Assembly (NCBI RefSeq): GCF_022605725.1
Contig: NC_065548.1
Location: forward strand, 10,821,644-10,885,643
Length of the DNA: 64,000 bases
Source: Anthonomus grandis grandis
Lineage: Eukaryota > Arthropoda > Insecta > Coleoptera > Curculionidae
Direction of reading: 5' to 3'
Shown: piece by piece, positions 23,191 through 34,320 of the stretch
How the letters are laid out: every line of letters starts with the position of its first letter
How positions within the stretch are numbered: the first letter of the stretch is position 1
Notes under the pieces: model-generated
Told to the model about the DNA's origin: nothing
Database searches by the model: none
What the model saw: only the letters and a program-made list of their open reading frames with translations
Position numbers and translations under genes: made by a program

Positions 23191-24480
23191 GAGTCATCAC
23201 TTGTCTGTGCCGTAAATTTTAATAGAAGACATTAATAAAGCAATCGAAAATAGAAATAGTTGGACCAGATTTACATGACAAGAAAAGTATTAAGAGGCTC
23301 CAAAAGCTCAACCAAATTTACAACACAGAAAAAATTCCCAACAAAGTGGCTTATATCTCTTTTTATTCTACTCCCAAAGAACAACACAATAATACGTGAA
23401 AATTAAAGATTGATCAGCTTAGTAAATCACACTCTGATAATCTAAAAGCGAAAGTGTTGGTCCAGAAGTGTTACGATCAGAAAAAAAATGGTGATGTGCA
23501 TAGATTACGAAAATCTTTTGATAGATAGATCATAAACTGGTTTATGTGCTGAGGCGACTCGACTTGAATCAAAAAGGCATATGCTGTATTGAAAATTTGT
23601 ACTGGAATCAGCTGCAGTTGGCTTTAACAAGGAAGTTGCAAAGACACAAACATTTTTCAGAGGTGTAAGATAGTGATGTGTCCTCCCTTTACTTAAACTG
23701 TTTAACATTTACTCTGAAATCATCTTCCAAGAAGCTCTCGAAGAAGAACAATGTGGCGTCAAAAGTAAATGGTACCTGAATTAACAATATACATTATGCA
23801 GATGATGCAGTCCTGATAGCAGATAATATAAATGACCTTCAAAGGTTCAACATAAAAAATACAAAAATTCTAGTAATCACCCGCAAATTAAATGAGTTCT
23901 AGAACGCAAAACTTTCATACGATAGTGAAGATATTGAACGAGTGAAAAAGTTTTACAGTCTGCAAACTCGGTTAGGTGAAGACTGGTCTTTAGAATAAGA
24001 AACCAAATCCTGGATAAAAAAAGCGAGGAACTCATAAGATTTTGAAATGTCTTTAGAAACTCCGCCTTTGAGTTTCAGAATAACGTATGGTATATATGGA
24101 CGTATGGTCCATATTATTGTATTGTATCAAAGGCTGAATATTGAAGGCTAGCACAATAAATAGGCTGAAAGCATTTAAAATGTAGATCTGTTGAAGAATC
24201 TAGAAAATCCCATGGATAGTAAGAAAAATTAACCAGGACATTTTGAAGTCGATAGGTACAATATAGGCACGATAAATGGCAAGAAAACAGCGTACCTGGG
24301 AAAAGTACTATTTGCTTTAACTAGGAATAGAAGGAAAAATAGAGGGAAAAGAGGTTTAGGCAGAAAGAGGATATCATGATATAGATCGCAAACATCTATA
24401 AATGGATAGCAGGAGAAAATGAAGTATGTTATTTTAAAAGGACAAAGACTGGGAATCTGGTTAGTTTTCATATAAAAAAC
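23190..24480 (+). pseudogene. RTE-like LINE, decayed
   Basis: Plus-strand remnant of an RTE-type LINE. Recognisable blocks, with stops and frame changes between them: IPNKVAYISFYSTPKEQHN (23336-23395), a shifted LISLVNHTLIIL-like stretch (23415-23445), CIDYEKSFDR (23498-23528, first catalytic motif), SEIIFQEALEEEQCGV (23715-23762), YADDAVLIADNINDLQ (23797-23845, catalytic Asp pair intact), and the C-terminal IEGKIEGKRGLGRKRISWY (24326-24385). The first part overlaps low-quality sequence. The type is close to the fragments at 42956-45130, 53790-54790 and 56540-57210. Confidence 0.8.
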
Positions 24481-25510
24481 AAGTTAATTATTTTCTATTG
24501 CATACGAAATAAATTACGTGGGAAGGGTGGGAAAATAGCTGGAAATAATATATAAAATCTTGTTACCTAATCTAATTTCTTAATATGTATAAGGCTAATA
24601 AATGTGCAAAAACTATCTATTGCGAGGCCAAGTCTTAAAGAAAAAGCAACCATATGCACTTAAGTTATGCCCTAATATAACGGACGGTGTCCAATTTGTG
24701 GAAAGATATTTTAACTATTGTATATCACAAACGTACGTTTTTAATTTTTAAGATCCCTAAATGTTAGTAACTACAAAAATACCAAATTATCCTTCAAATA
24801 TATCCAAAAAATTTACATATTATTTTAATGCTCTTAATTTAATTTGCTTTGTTTAATCTCTTATATCTAATCTTATTAAGAATCTCTCAACTCTTTTGTT
24901 AAAAATATGACTCTTTAAATTTTCGATCATTATCCTGATCGAAAAATCCCAGATATTGCAACATCTCAAATAAGGATAACAATATGGAGAAATTTTTTAA
25001 AATATACACCAAAACGAATTATTGCAAGACCAAAGTTCCCCTTTCAAAAAAAAAATTGATTCTATTTAATTAAGATATACTACAATTTTTATGAAATGAA
25101 TTTCTATTAACATTGATAAGTTTAAAAATCTTCGTGATGATGTATGGAATAGGAAATTTGAATAAACATATTGGCTATATGCAACAGGCTGTCATGTTAA
25201 CGGAAAATATATCAGAGATCCAAATTTAAGCATTTCTATTTCAAATCTAAAGCTTTAATTAACGCCGAAAACCTTTTAAATAAAGTGGTGAAATAAATGT
25301 TAGTTAACATCAAGCAGACTTAGTCCTAACATCATTCGTTCGATGGCTCTTTGCTTTGTTTTAAGTCTATTAGCTGATTTTATGGTAAGCGTACTTGTTT
25401 TCATTATTCCGTAAGTCATAACGAATTATACAGGTATTGACCACTATCATATATTATTATCATTAAATAAATGTTTATTTAACGATTTTTTAGTAAATTT
25501 TTGGTTTTGG
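24480..25510. other. No gene recognised
   Basis: AT-rich, no repeat or coding signal seen on either strand. Confidence 0.3.
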
Positions 25511-26610
25511 TATAATTATGAACCATATAGAGTCAAGGAGTATTTATTAAACGGTAGAATATACGTATATTATATACGATTCTGTTTACAAAAGGTACAA
25601 AATTTCGAAATTTAAAAAAATTGACACGGGATTTACATATCTAGTTTTTAAACTCGGTTAGTACACCTTCAATATTTGATGAAATTCTTTTGAAAAATCA
25701 CTGTTATTCGTCCATATTATCCAATCTAATATCGCTGTTTTTTTCTTAATATTTATATATAAAATCATATCAAATTTAAATGAACAGTGTTATTAAATTA
25801 AATATTGAATATATATTTTCTGCAAAAACATTGATTTTCTTCAACACAACCCGTTTATAATATCCAATATACTAGCACTTTTTTGTATTAAATATTTATT
25901 AATATACATAATAATATATATAATTATATCAAATTTAAATAAACAAAGTGTGTTATAAAATTAGATATTAAATGAAACCAGCTGTTATTGATGCGTATTA
26001 TTTTGGAAAACAATGATTTTTCAAAACAATTTCTTACTGGTAAGTTGTGTGGGGTGGGTGGGGGGGTAAAAGTAGAATTGATAAAAAACAGTTTTTTTGC
26101 AGAAAATAATGGCTTGAGAAAAAAATGCTTTTTAAAAAAATTATTTGTAAGAAAAAACCTATAATTTTTGTATCTATATTTTTCTCACATAACCTTAAGG
26201 GTCTTCAAGTAACATGTGAAAAGACCCTATTTTATTTCTCGAAAACAAGGCGTATCGCTATGAAAATTACAGGTGTGCATTTTTTTATCGCAAATAAGTA
26301 AAAATTCAGTTTTTTTAAGATAAGTCATTAAGTTTTGAAAAAATTTCAGTCTTTTTTGGTTCTATACAACTTTTCATTATCTATGTTCAAGAATACAGTT
26401 TTTAAATTAAAACTATTGGTATATTTATCAACCGTATATGGTCAAGGTATATTTATTAAACTGTAGAATATACGTATATAATATATATACGATTCTGTTT
26501 GGACAAGCGTGAAAATTTCGACATTTAAAAAAATTGACAACGGATTTACATAGCTAGTCTTTACACTCCATCACTACACCTCAAATATGTGATAAAATAA
26601 CCCCGCGATA
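25510..26610. repeat. Direct repeats about 0.9 kb apart, with a smaller tandem pair between
   Basis: About 150 bp at 25525-25690 is repeated at 26430-26590: TTTATTAAACgGTAGAATA(TACGTATA) in the first copy matches TTTATTAAACtGTAGAATA in the second. Both continue with ACGATTCTGTTT, AAAATTTCGA, TTTAAAAAAATTGACA and GGATTTACATA. Between them a second pair, ATATCAAATTTAAAT(G/A)AACA at 25767 and 25927, marks a smaller tandem duplication. Terminal direct repeats with non-coding interior could be an old non-autonomous element, but no TG..CA ends or primer site are evident. Confidence 0.55.
26051..26066 (+). other. G-quadruplex-capable G run
   Basis: GGGGTGGGTGGGGGGG satisfies the usual four-tract G3 pattern with one-base loops. 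It is the only such run noticed in this AT-rich window. It lies between the direct repeats at 25.5 and 26.4 kb. Confidence 0.5.
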
Positions 26611-26959
26611 TCACATATATGCCACTGTGTAGGATACGATATACTTTTCATATACGTATATATCTTATAGTGTAATAATGGAATAGCATACACAATGAAA
26701 TCTAGAAAAAAATAAGAAATGCATTAACGTGTATGAAAAAATAATTTTACCAAATAAGATATAAAAATATAAAAGACTCAAGAATACAAGTTTGCTCAAA
26801 ACTAAACAAGGATTTAAAAAATAAAATTTATTTTAGAAAAATGCAATGGTGTACTTCTTTTTATTGAATAATATTTACGATAAATCTCTTATGGACGCCA
26901 CTGGTATATGTCCCCTGAAGCATAAAACACATCTTAAACCATAAACATAATATTAAATT

Positions 26960-27529
26960 CTTCAACATATATCATGCGGACATTTTATCCGATATTCATA
27001 AATGAAGTTCAACCAAAAATGTACATCTGGTGTAAACCAAAAATAAACGTTTATTTATCATGTGTTGCTTGGGTCTTTTTATCCTTTAGTATACAATGTG
27101 CTAGTTTACTTGTAGCTATACATGTTTGTCGGACTCGTCTATTAGTTTCGGCGGGTTTGATTTTCCTTACCCAATTTAATAATATATCTCAAATAGATGT
27201 AAAACTTGACTTTCTCTATGACCTAATTGCCAAGACACATAACAATATTTTTAATTGCAGTCATAATTTCTGTTTTACTTAAGTTCATTACATTAGGTTC
27301 ATTCCATTAGGTTCACTCTTCCAACATTACCTGTTATTCAGTGATATCCTAGCTATGACAACATCATCCGTAAAGCAAAGATGGTTTAGATACTTCCCGT
27401 TAACGAAAACGTCTTCTAATGCAAGAGTCAACAATTTTGGTAAGATGTAGTCACCTAACTTCCCTTTTTATTAGAATTCTATTAGTTTCTGTATCTTCTG
27501 CTACTTTTATTGTTGATTTAGCGTTGTTA
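26960..27529 (-). pseudogene. RTE-like LINE, 3' part (split by mariner)
   Basis: Minus-strand continuation of the LINE at 29266-29760. Reading away from the mariner: NNAKSTIKVAEDTETNRILIK (27450-27515, frame-shifted), ILPKLLTLALEDVF (27410-27450), VNGKYLNHLCFTDDVVI (27345-27400, the FADD box as FTDD), MNLSKTEIMT (27255-27285) and FYIYLRYIIKLGKENQ (27170-27220). Similarity fades below 27000. The 102-codon plus-strand frame at 26974-27282 is antisense to this and is not a gene. Confidence 0.78.
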
Positions 27530-27531
27530 TA

Positions 27532-29263
27532 CAGTGCATCTCAAAAGTAATGTCTAAATTTATTTAAAATTCAGGGGTGTGTTCGAAAAAAAAACGCTGG
27601 GAACCGTCGATCTTTATTTCAAGTTGCGCATTTTTATACGTATTTTCTACGTATGTTTCATGCATCATGTTCTATACCTAAAGTCAACAATCGAAAAAAA
27701 GACGACCAAACATTATTGTTGAAGTTCACCTTATCTCTGAGAATTTTTATACAGAGCAAATTTCCATTCATTCGTGTTTTTTTATTGTTGGCTGGTGACC
27801 GTGTATTTTCATAGAAACTGTATGACAGTTGTACGCCAAACAGATATTGTAAAGTGTAAAGTGTACGAGCAAAGTTGCGGTTTTCACAATGGTAATGTTA
27901 ACGGAACGAGAAAAAATAAAAATTCTGTGCATGGTTGGGTTTGGTGATAGAACACGTACTCAACGAGAAGCTGCTCAATTATTCAATGAAATCCATCCTG
28001 ATCGTCCTCCCATATGTCAAAAGGTGGTGAGTAGAATAGAGGCTAAGTTTAGAGAATGCGGTCATATTAGAGATCTGCCGAAATCTGGTCGTCCTACTCG
28101 AGATAAAAATGAACAACTTGACGTTTTGCTTTCTTTGGAAGAAAATCCATGCACTCCTCTGTCGCAGATTGGGGCAAATTTACACATGGCGAAATCTATA
28201 GTTCACCGAATAGTTAAAAAGCACAAATATCACCCCTACAAAGGTATTCCTGTGCAAGAGTTATTTGATGACGATTTCGATAAGGGAAATGAGTTTTGTG
28301 AACGCTTACAAAACATGTGCAATCTAAATAATAATTTAGTAACAAATATTATTTTTTCCGATGAAGCCACGTTCTGTTTGAATGGTAGTGTGAACAGACA
28401 AAATTGTCGATATTGGGCAACAGAAAATCCACATTGGATGATGGAGGTAAACACCCAGTACCCTCAAAAACTAAAAGTGTGGTGTGGAATAGTGCGCGGA
28501 AGAGTAATAGGTCCCTTTTTCTTTGAACAGACTTTAACGGGACAAGTGTATCTCGTTTTTTTTCAATTTGAATTAGTTTCAGCATTACTAGCCTGACCGA
28601 GACTATCCTGACGAAGAACTAATTTTCCAGCAAGATGGAGCTGCTCCGCACTATGCTGCCACTGTGCGTACATTTTTGGATGAAATATTTCCCAATCGGT
28701 GGATAGGAAGGAGAGGACCTATAGAATGGTCTGCTAGGTCGCCTGATCTAACACCAATGGACTTTTTTTTTGTGAGGATACCTCAAGTCGAAGGTATTTG
28801 TTAATAGGCCAAATAATCTAGACGACTTGAAAGAGAGAATAATATTCCGGAAATAATTATAATTCCGGAAATGATTGAAAATGTGCAACGAGACTTTATT
28901 GATCGCCTTGGATATGGTCAAGCCGTGAATGGCATCCATTTGGAACATTTAACTTTTTGTTCTTTTTTTATTTGTTACATGAATCATCTTTTTTTCGATA
29001 ACTATTGACTTTAGGTATAGAACATGAGGCATGAAACATACGTAGAATTCCACGAGAAATTCAAAGATGAAATAAAAAAAAGGTGCTTTCATTTGAAAAA
29101 ATGAAGTTGATGGTCGTAATTTGTATTTGAGCAACCCTGTATTTACAAACTGTACGTACAAAAATGCGCAACTTGAAATAAAAATCGACGGATCCGAGCT
29201 TTTTTTTTTCAAACACACCCCTGAATTTTAAATGAATTTAGACATAACTTTTGAGATGCACTG
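27532..29263 (+). mobile_element. Complete DD41D mariner-type element
   Basis: A 1732-bp Tc1/mariner-superfamily transposon. It begins CAGTGCATCTCAAAAGT at 27532 and ends with the mirror image at 29263, flanked on both sides by TA (27530-27531 and 29264-29265), the standard target duplication. Terminal inverted repeats are about 110 bp (27532-27645; 29152-29263). A second inverted pair of about 60 bp lies further in (27646-27702; 28985-29046), adjoining the terminal repeat on the left but separated from it by about 105 bp on the right. It inserted into an RTE-like LINE on the opposite strand, and LINE homology resumes on each side. Confidence 0.92.
27889..28950 (+). pseudogene. DD41D mariner-type transposase, lightly damaged
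   Basis: Transposase of the element above. The start codon at 27889 is followed by LTEREKIKILCMVGFGDRT and a paired helix-turn-helix (residues 5-115; KFRECGHIRDLPKSGRPT is the linker). The first catalytic Asp is D158 in NIIFSDEATF, followed by NRQNCRYW and KVWCGIVRGRVIGPFFF. After a frameshift near 28590 come IFQQDGAAPHYAATVR (second Asp codon at 28634), RRGPIEWSARSPDLTPMDFF with the third Asp codon at 28760, a spacing of 41 residues (DD41D), as described for rosa/Visitor-type mariners. A second shift near 28775 leads to GYLKSKVFVNRPNNLDDLKE. A third disruption near 28840 is an apparent duplication of TTCCGGAAAT before the C-terminus (GIHLEHLT). All three catalytic residues survive, but the frame does not. 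Confidence 0.88.
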
Positions 29264-29265
29264 TA

Positions 29266-29760
29266 TATAATCTTCAATAGATCAACTTTTGCATTGTTCT
29301 ATGGAACCAAAGGTCTTACTATAGTCAATGAAAGCAAGATGTAGTGGTTCGTTGTATTCGTTGTATTTTTTTACCAATGACTGAATTGACTGAATATATT
29401 CAATTGCATTAAAACCTTTACGTAATCCAGCCTATTCAGGAGGCTAGTAATCATCTAATTTATTGGTAAGTCTATTTGTTATTATCCTCGTTAGAGACCA
29501 ATCGGTCGATATATTTCTATTTTTAACTTTTCACCTTTTTTATGTAGTACAATCATCTAAAGGTTCTGCAATGTTTCTGGAATAATATCATCACCTCTGG
29601 TACTCTCTTGTTCTTCATTCGGGATAGTGCTAGTTGTATTTCTTCTATGGTGATTTTGGATATTAGTGAAATAGAGAAAGAACATCGTTGAAAATCTTAG
29701 AGCGAGGGGAAAAGAATACAACCCTGAATTTATGCAAGTTGGAAAAAGATGGAGACTAAT
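29266..29760 (-). pseudogene. RTE-like LINE, 5' part (split by mariner)
   Basis: Minus-strand LINE sequence above the mariner: ISKITIEEIQLALSRMKNKR (29640-29700), then IVLHKKGEKLKIEIYRPIGL (29505-29565), GLRKGFNAIEYIQSIQSLV (29380-29440) and LHLAFIDYSKTFGSIEQ (29290-29340, first catalytic Asp), with frameshifts. It runs directly into the TA at 29265; the next expected segment is found at 27529 on the other side of the transposon. Confidence 0.8.
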
Positions 29761-30740
29761 CGTGCAGTCAACCAAGACCGACCAAGGGTTATAGAGTTAC
29801 AAATGATGATAATATTTCTGAAATTTCCGACAAAAATATTTAAGAAACCACCTAATAATCCCTTAAAAAGTAGATATTATTATATTTGTTATTCCTCTGA
29901 TTTCATTTTCTTCAGTTGGCAGGCACAAAAAGAGTGAAAAGGAAAAAAAGTAAGAGAAATGACACATAATTTACACAGAAGTTGCTAAGAATTCATTAAT
30001 TAATTTTTTCTGTGTTGTTTCGATATAAGTCAACTTACTTATTTCCTCAACAAAGAGCACTATAATATTCCCTATATTTACAAACCAAATAAAAACAATA
30101 AGAAAGTCCGCCATTCTCATCGGCTCGGTATATTATTGAAAGTAATTTATGTAAGTTATTTCCATTAAATGTGCGACGCGGCACTTTGTAAAAGCCAACG
30201 ATGTTAAAAGATTATTTATTGGTTCATTAGTAATAAATCCAACGTCGTATTCTTATATCGAAGAGTAGTATGTAAATTGTGTGTCGGCAATTAAAATAAA
30301 AAGTACATACTGGCTGTACGGATAAGTTGCTTTGTAGACAGCTTGATTATAATGCTTATAAATATTTTGAAATATGCCTCGTCTCCTCAAGGTTGTCTTA
30401 TCCTATTGGCATCCCTTTAATAAGCAGTTTTCAATTTAATTCTGAAAAATCGTCTTTTTTTTTTTTAAAGATTTATACCGTTTAATAACACCCAGTGTTA
30501 TAACCTTTATTATTATTTTTTTAAAGCATTTAATCATTTTCTAATAAGTTCCTTAAGGCTATATTTCTTAATTTGGGATAGAGATTTATAAAAAAAAAAC
30601 ACAACACACAATATTTTAATCTCATTACAGAAATGATACTTCACAATTCAAATAACGTTACATAAAACATAACACGATTTAGAACCCGAGTAATCAGCGA
30701 TCTAAAAGATATTCAAATATAATAATTCATCGGTAATCCT
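29760..30740. other. No gene recognised
   Basis: AT-rich, with a T-run at 30454-30468 and no recognisable element. The 30130-30420 part is less repetitive and has moderate G+C; it could be host intergenic or intronic DNA. Confidence 0.3.
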
Positions 30741-30742
30741 TA

Positions 30743-31039
30743 TTACAATAACGAGCCTAACTGGCTTAGAACAAAACGCATCTCATCTCGGATTACAAAT
30801 AAATGCAAAGAAGTCTCACGAGCGCACAACACGAAAGAAAACAAGGTGCCATACCTGGCGGGCGGGCACTTGTAGGCGCGTAAATCGTTCGGCATTTTCA
30901 TATCCATATCAGGTCTGAGGCTGAGAAAAGAAAGGTCAAACCACCGAACGACGACGTACGAGAAGAAACAGATAAAGAGAAGAAGAAGAAGAAGGAGAAG
31001 TGGAAGTATTCGAGACGTAAGAAACCATGCTCGTGTCAT
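30743..31039 (-). CDS. Possible host 5' coding exon (minus strand), unproven
   Basis: On the minus strand a short frame reads DMDMKMPNDLRAYKCPPAR and at once meets CCCGCCAG/GTATGG, a good 5' splice donor (exon end near 30857). Local G+C is higher than in the flanks, CpG is present, and no mobile-element motif is seen. The open frame extends upstream to 31039 through a leucine run (LLLLLLLLF) that derives from a GAAGAAGAAG tract and is more likely 5' UTR than a signal peptide. A start at one of the three Met codons near 30898-30910 is therefore more likely. I do not recognise the protein, and the frame past the donor would be intron. It could equally be chance. Confidence 0.28.
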   Translation of the reverse strand: MTRAWFLTSRILPLLLLLLLLFICFFSYVVVRWFDLSFLSLRPDMDMKMPNDLRAYKCPPARYGTLFSFVLCARETSLHLFVIRDEMRFVLSQLGSLL

Positions 31040-31960
31040 AAAGTTGGATAACTACAGGGGGATTTAGAAACTGTAACTCTGAAGGATAACAATTGAAATG
31101 GGAAAAAGAAAATTGGAAAACCAAAGATGGTCTTTGAGATCAATGCTAGAAGTTAATGTTTGGATAAGACATTGTATTTCCATCTAGTCCCTGAATAGTT
31201 AGTGTCTTTACATTCACCCATGTTGTACAAAATGCCTTTCACATAAATTATAGGCATAACTTAAGTGTATATGATGTATGTATTTTACTTTAAAATCTGG
31301 CTTTGGTCTTGCATTAACATATTAAATAGAAATAGGAGAAAAAGTCAAATGAACTATAATATGTAAAGTACAAATTTATGTGCTCATTATCATAACATTT
31401 GATGTGCTCTTAACAAAATAGATTTTACAAAAATAATGCATAATTTAAATGGATATGGTGAGCTTTTCTCTTTAAAATGTGCCCATTGATCTCTTAATAT
31501 TAGATTTTGAATAGTTTTTTTAATTTTGTAATTTTAGTAAAGGATGTCAGAAGGATCTGATTCTTCTAGTGTACAAATGAATTCTAAAAATTTAAGAATA
31601 GGCTTTATTTAGATTTACTGAGCTAACCTCACATTGCTACATACAATATACGAACAATGAGATTAAGTGAACATTTAAAAGAACTAAAAGAAGAATTAGC
31701 TACCCAATATTTAGCAGCTCATATCTAATATAATATAGGTTTAAGTGTGTCAAAAAATTTAGTGAGGTAAAAAACTCAAACATAGGCGGAGTACCCATTT
31801 TGGCACTTTAAGAAAAATTTAAGACTTCTTGTGACCAAAATTAAGTCAGTATTGAACAGAGTTTTATTTGATACTTATCAAAATATCCGAAAGATATAGC
31901 ATTCAAATTATCCAGATATATGCTCTCACAAGTTCTGCATTCGATGAAGTTAGTAAAAAT
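31040..31960. other. No gene recognised
   Basis: AT-rich DNA. A weak LINE-like signal may begin before 31970, but I cannot read it. Confidence 0.3.
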
Positions 31961-31969
31961 TTGAATCAA

Positions 31970-32460
31970 GGGCTAAAGCAATAGAAAAAACATAGTACAT
32001 AGGCGATTTAATGCCAAGTTAGGAGTAAAAACAAATAATAGAAATAAACCGAATATGTTGGTATTTTGGCTTAAGTTAAAATTAACGAGGTGCAAGACTA
32101 ATGCACTATCGCAATAGAGAAAAATGTACTGTACTTAGATCAACCCAGATTCAAATACTAAAAATGAGATTGGCTATATACTAACTAATCAAAAACACGC
32201 AGTAAAAGATGTCTGGATCCTAAATCACTTTAACACTGGTAGCGATCACAGGTTAATAGGAGCAAAAATCAATTCTAATTCAGAAGATAATAAAGAAGCA
32301 ATTGAAAAAAACTATTAAGCCAGATGGACATAAACAAGCTAGAAACTGAAATAACTAAACGAATAACAAAAGAGCCATGAATAAGACATGTTTCCGATAG
32401 AGACACTACAACATAGAACTAGTAAAAACAGTTAATAAAATCAATAACAATACATATTTT
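31970..32460 (+). pseudogene. LINE endonuclease fragment
   Basis: Plus-strand fragment of an apurinic-type endonuclease from a LINE. A GDFNAKLGVK-type block (IGDLMPS in the shifted frame) lies near 32003-32030. Then comes NEIGYILTNQKHAVKDVWIL (32163-32222) followed by HFNTGSDHRLIGAKI (32226-32270), whose GSDHR is the conserved catalytic SDH box. After this the frame degrades. Orientation is opposite to the LINE at 32640-33400. Confidence 0.7.
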
Positions 32461-32639
32461 TAGGTTAGATGTTCCATTCCAAATCTCTGTATAATGCTAA
32501 GTAAAGTAAATGAGATCAGGTCATACTACTTTTGGATAAAATATTTAAGAAAAAATTCACTTAGCTCTTTCTGTATATACTGTATATACTAGTTACAATT
32601 TCAAGATCTACTTGTTTCGTTTTTTTGCATTAAAATTAG

Positions 32640-33400
32640 AAAAAACCTATGAAAAATAAAAGCAAAAAGAGTCAGTATTAAATGAGGTACGTCGCGTCTG
32701 CTTCCAAGCAGCTCTGCTCGTATATTGTCTTTTCCTGGATCTTTGTTATTTTGGCGATATTTAATAACTGTAATATCTTCTTTGTATGTAGATTGTTTTT
32801 CATGTTGTTTTTTTCCTGATTATTGTTGTTTAGTTTGATACTCGGTTGTAGTCCGTTCATTTATTTTTAAAAGCTTGCCAAACTACTGCTGCCATAAATT
32901 CATTTTTTTATTTTTGGTGGTCATTATGCTACCATCTTCCCTCTTAAGAAGGGCTTATTCTTTGTAGCACACTTTGTCTTTGTACGATTCTTTATCGAAC
33001 CATCCTGCTAGCCAACTGTTAGCCACTTTTGTTATTGCGTTGTTGATTTGCTATTGCGTCTTTGCTCTAATTGTATACTTTGTTAGTAGTTTCTTTAGAT
33101 AGTCTATCGGTATTTTACTTTATTTATAGAATTAATTTATTATTTTTTTGCATGGAAAATCATGCACTGACCTTGGATTTAACTAAAAAATTACTCATTA
33201 CGTCTATCATATTGCTTGCGTGTCTTGCATCAACAACTATGTGGTCGATCTGATTATTTGTCCTACCATCCTTTGACAGACAGGTTTGTTTATGTACATC
33301 CTTGCGCTAAAACATACTAGTAGTTGATTTGATTAGCATATGATTGGCCGATAACCTACAAGCCTTAGCTTGTTTTCGGCAATACGTCGTGCAAGCTATG
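32640..33400 (-). pseudogene. LINE endonuclease end and linker, decayed
   Basis: Minus-strand fragment of a different LINE. IDHIVVDARHASNMIDVMSN (33195-33255) is the end of the endonuclease. Then ESYKDKVCYKE (32945-32990), and after a gap ITVIKYRQNNKDPGKDNIRA (32720-32780), the N(K)APG.D.I block that opens the reverse transcriptase. Frameshifted; the polymerase core is absent. Confidence 0.68.
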
Positions 33401-34320
33401 TTGGCCAATATGTGGTCTTAAAAGTTGCTTCAAAAAATATGCTAAATTTAAATGAAGAGTTCAAGATTTATATGGTATGAGCTTGAAACTCACGAAAATA
33501 GCAATTAACATATAATGTAAAGCATTACCAACTAAGAAAGAACTGCAATGTTTTCTTTGATTATACTCTTAGGATGCAATGCTAATGATGCAACGATGCA
33601 ATCTTTATGTGATTGGGTAAAATTACAGTTTTAGTAGTATTGGAAGTCCAGATTAAGCTTGTGAAATCCAAAACTATTAACGTTTTATCTAATCTTCATA
33701 AAGGTATGGCAATAGGCTGCTATTCCTGGGACACTTTTCCTTAGCCTAATAGTTTCAAAAGGAATATTTATAGCAAATGGGAAGATATGATCAAATTAAT
33801 CGTAGTCAGAATAAATTAGCAGGTGCTGTCTCAGCCAACTTAATAGCAGCGTTTCAAAGAAACTTCTAACTAGAAGTATATAAGTAAAAATATCTTCACT
33901 CAGAAGATTCTTTTCCTTCGATTTCTCATAGTTTTACTACCTCTCTTTGAGATTCGCCTTCTTTTTTTAACCAATAGCAAGAATTTTGTCAAACCTTAGT
34001 CCAAAAAATGAAACAAGTAGATAAATAAATATTAAAATTGCATCTAGTCTTCATAGAGAAGTGAATTATTCCTTAGATATTTCATTCGAATGTAGTATGA
34101 CCTATACTAATTCTTTTTAGTTAGCTTTATCAGAGATCAGAGGAATGACCTTAGATATGTAAGTAATTAAGTTAATTATTATAACTCACAAGACTGTTTT
34201 AATAAGGGCGCAAGACTTTAGTGTTTTAATAAAATATGGTTTTCTGTAGCAAACTATTGCAATATTTACTGATTTAGAAAATAAACATTTAGGAATTATG
34301 TATAAAACAAAATATCTTAT
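33400..34320. other. No gene recognised
   Basis: AT-rich. The 33560-33610 stretch is rich in ATGCAACGATGC-type short repeats. Nothing else seen. Confidence 0.3.

Noticed and set aside
26974..27282. 102-codon plus-strand frame
   Set aside because: It is antisense to LINE blocks on the minus strand (MNLSKTEIMT, FYIYLRYIIKLGKENQ).
30936..31039. Leucine-rich stretch as a signal peptide
   Set aside because: Encoded by a simple GAAGAAG tract; more likely 5' UTR of the possible exon, or chance.
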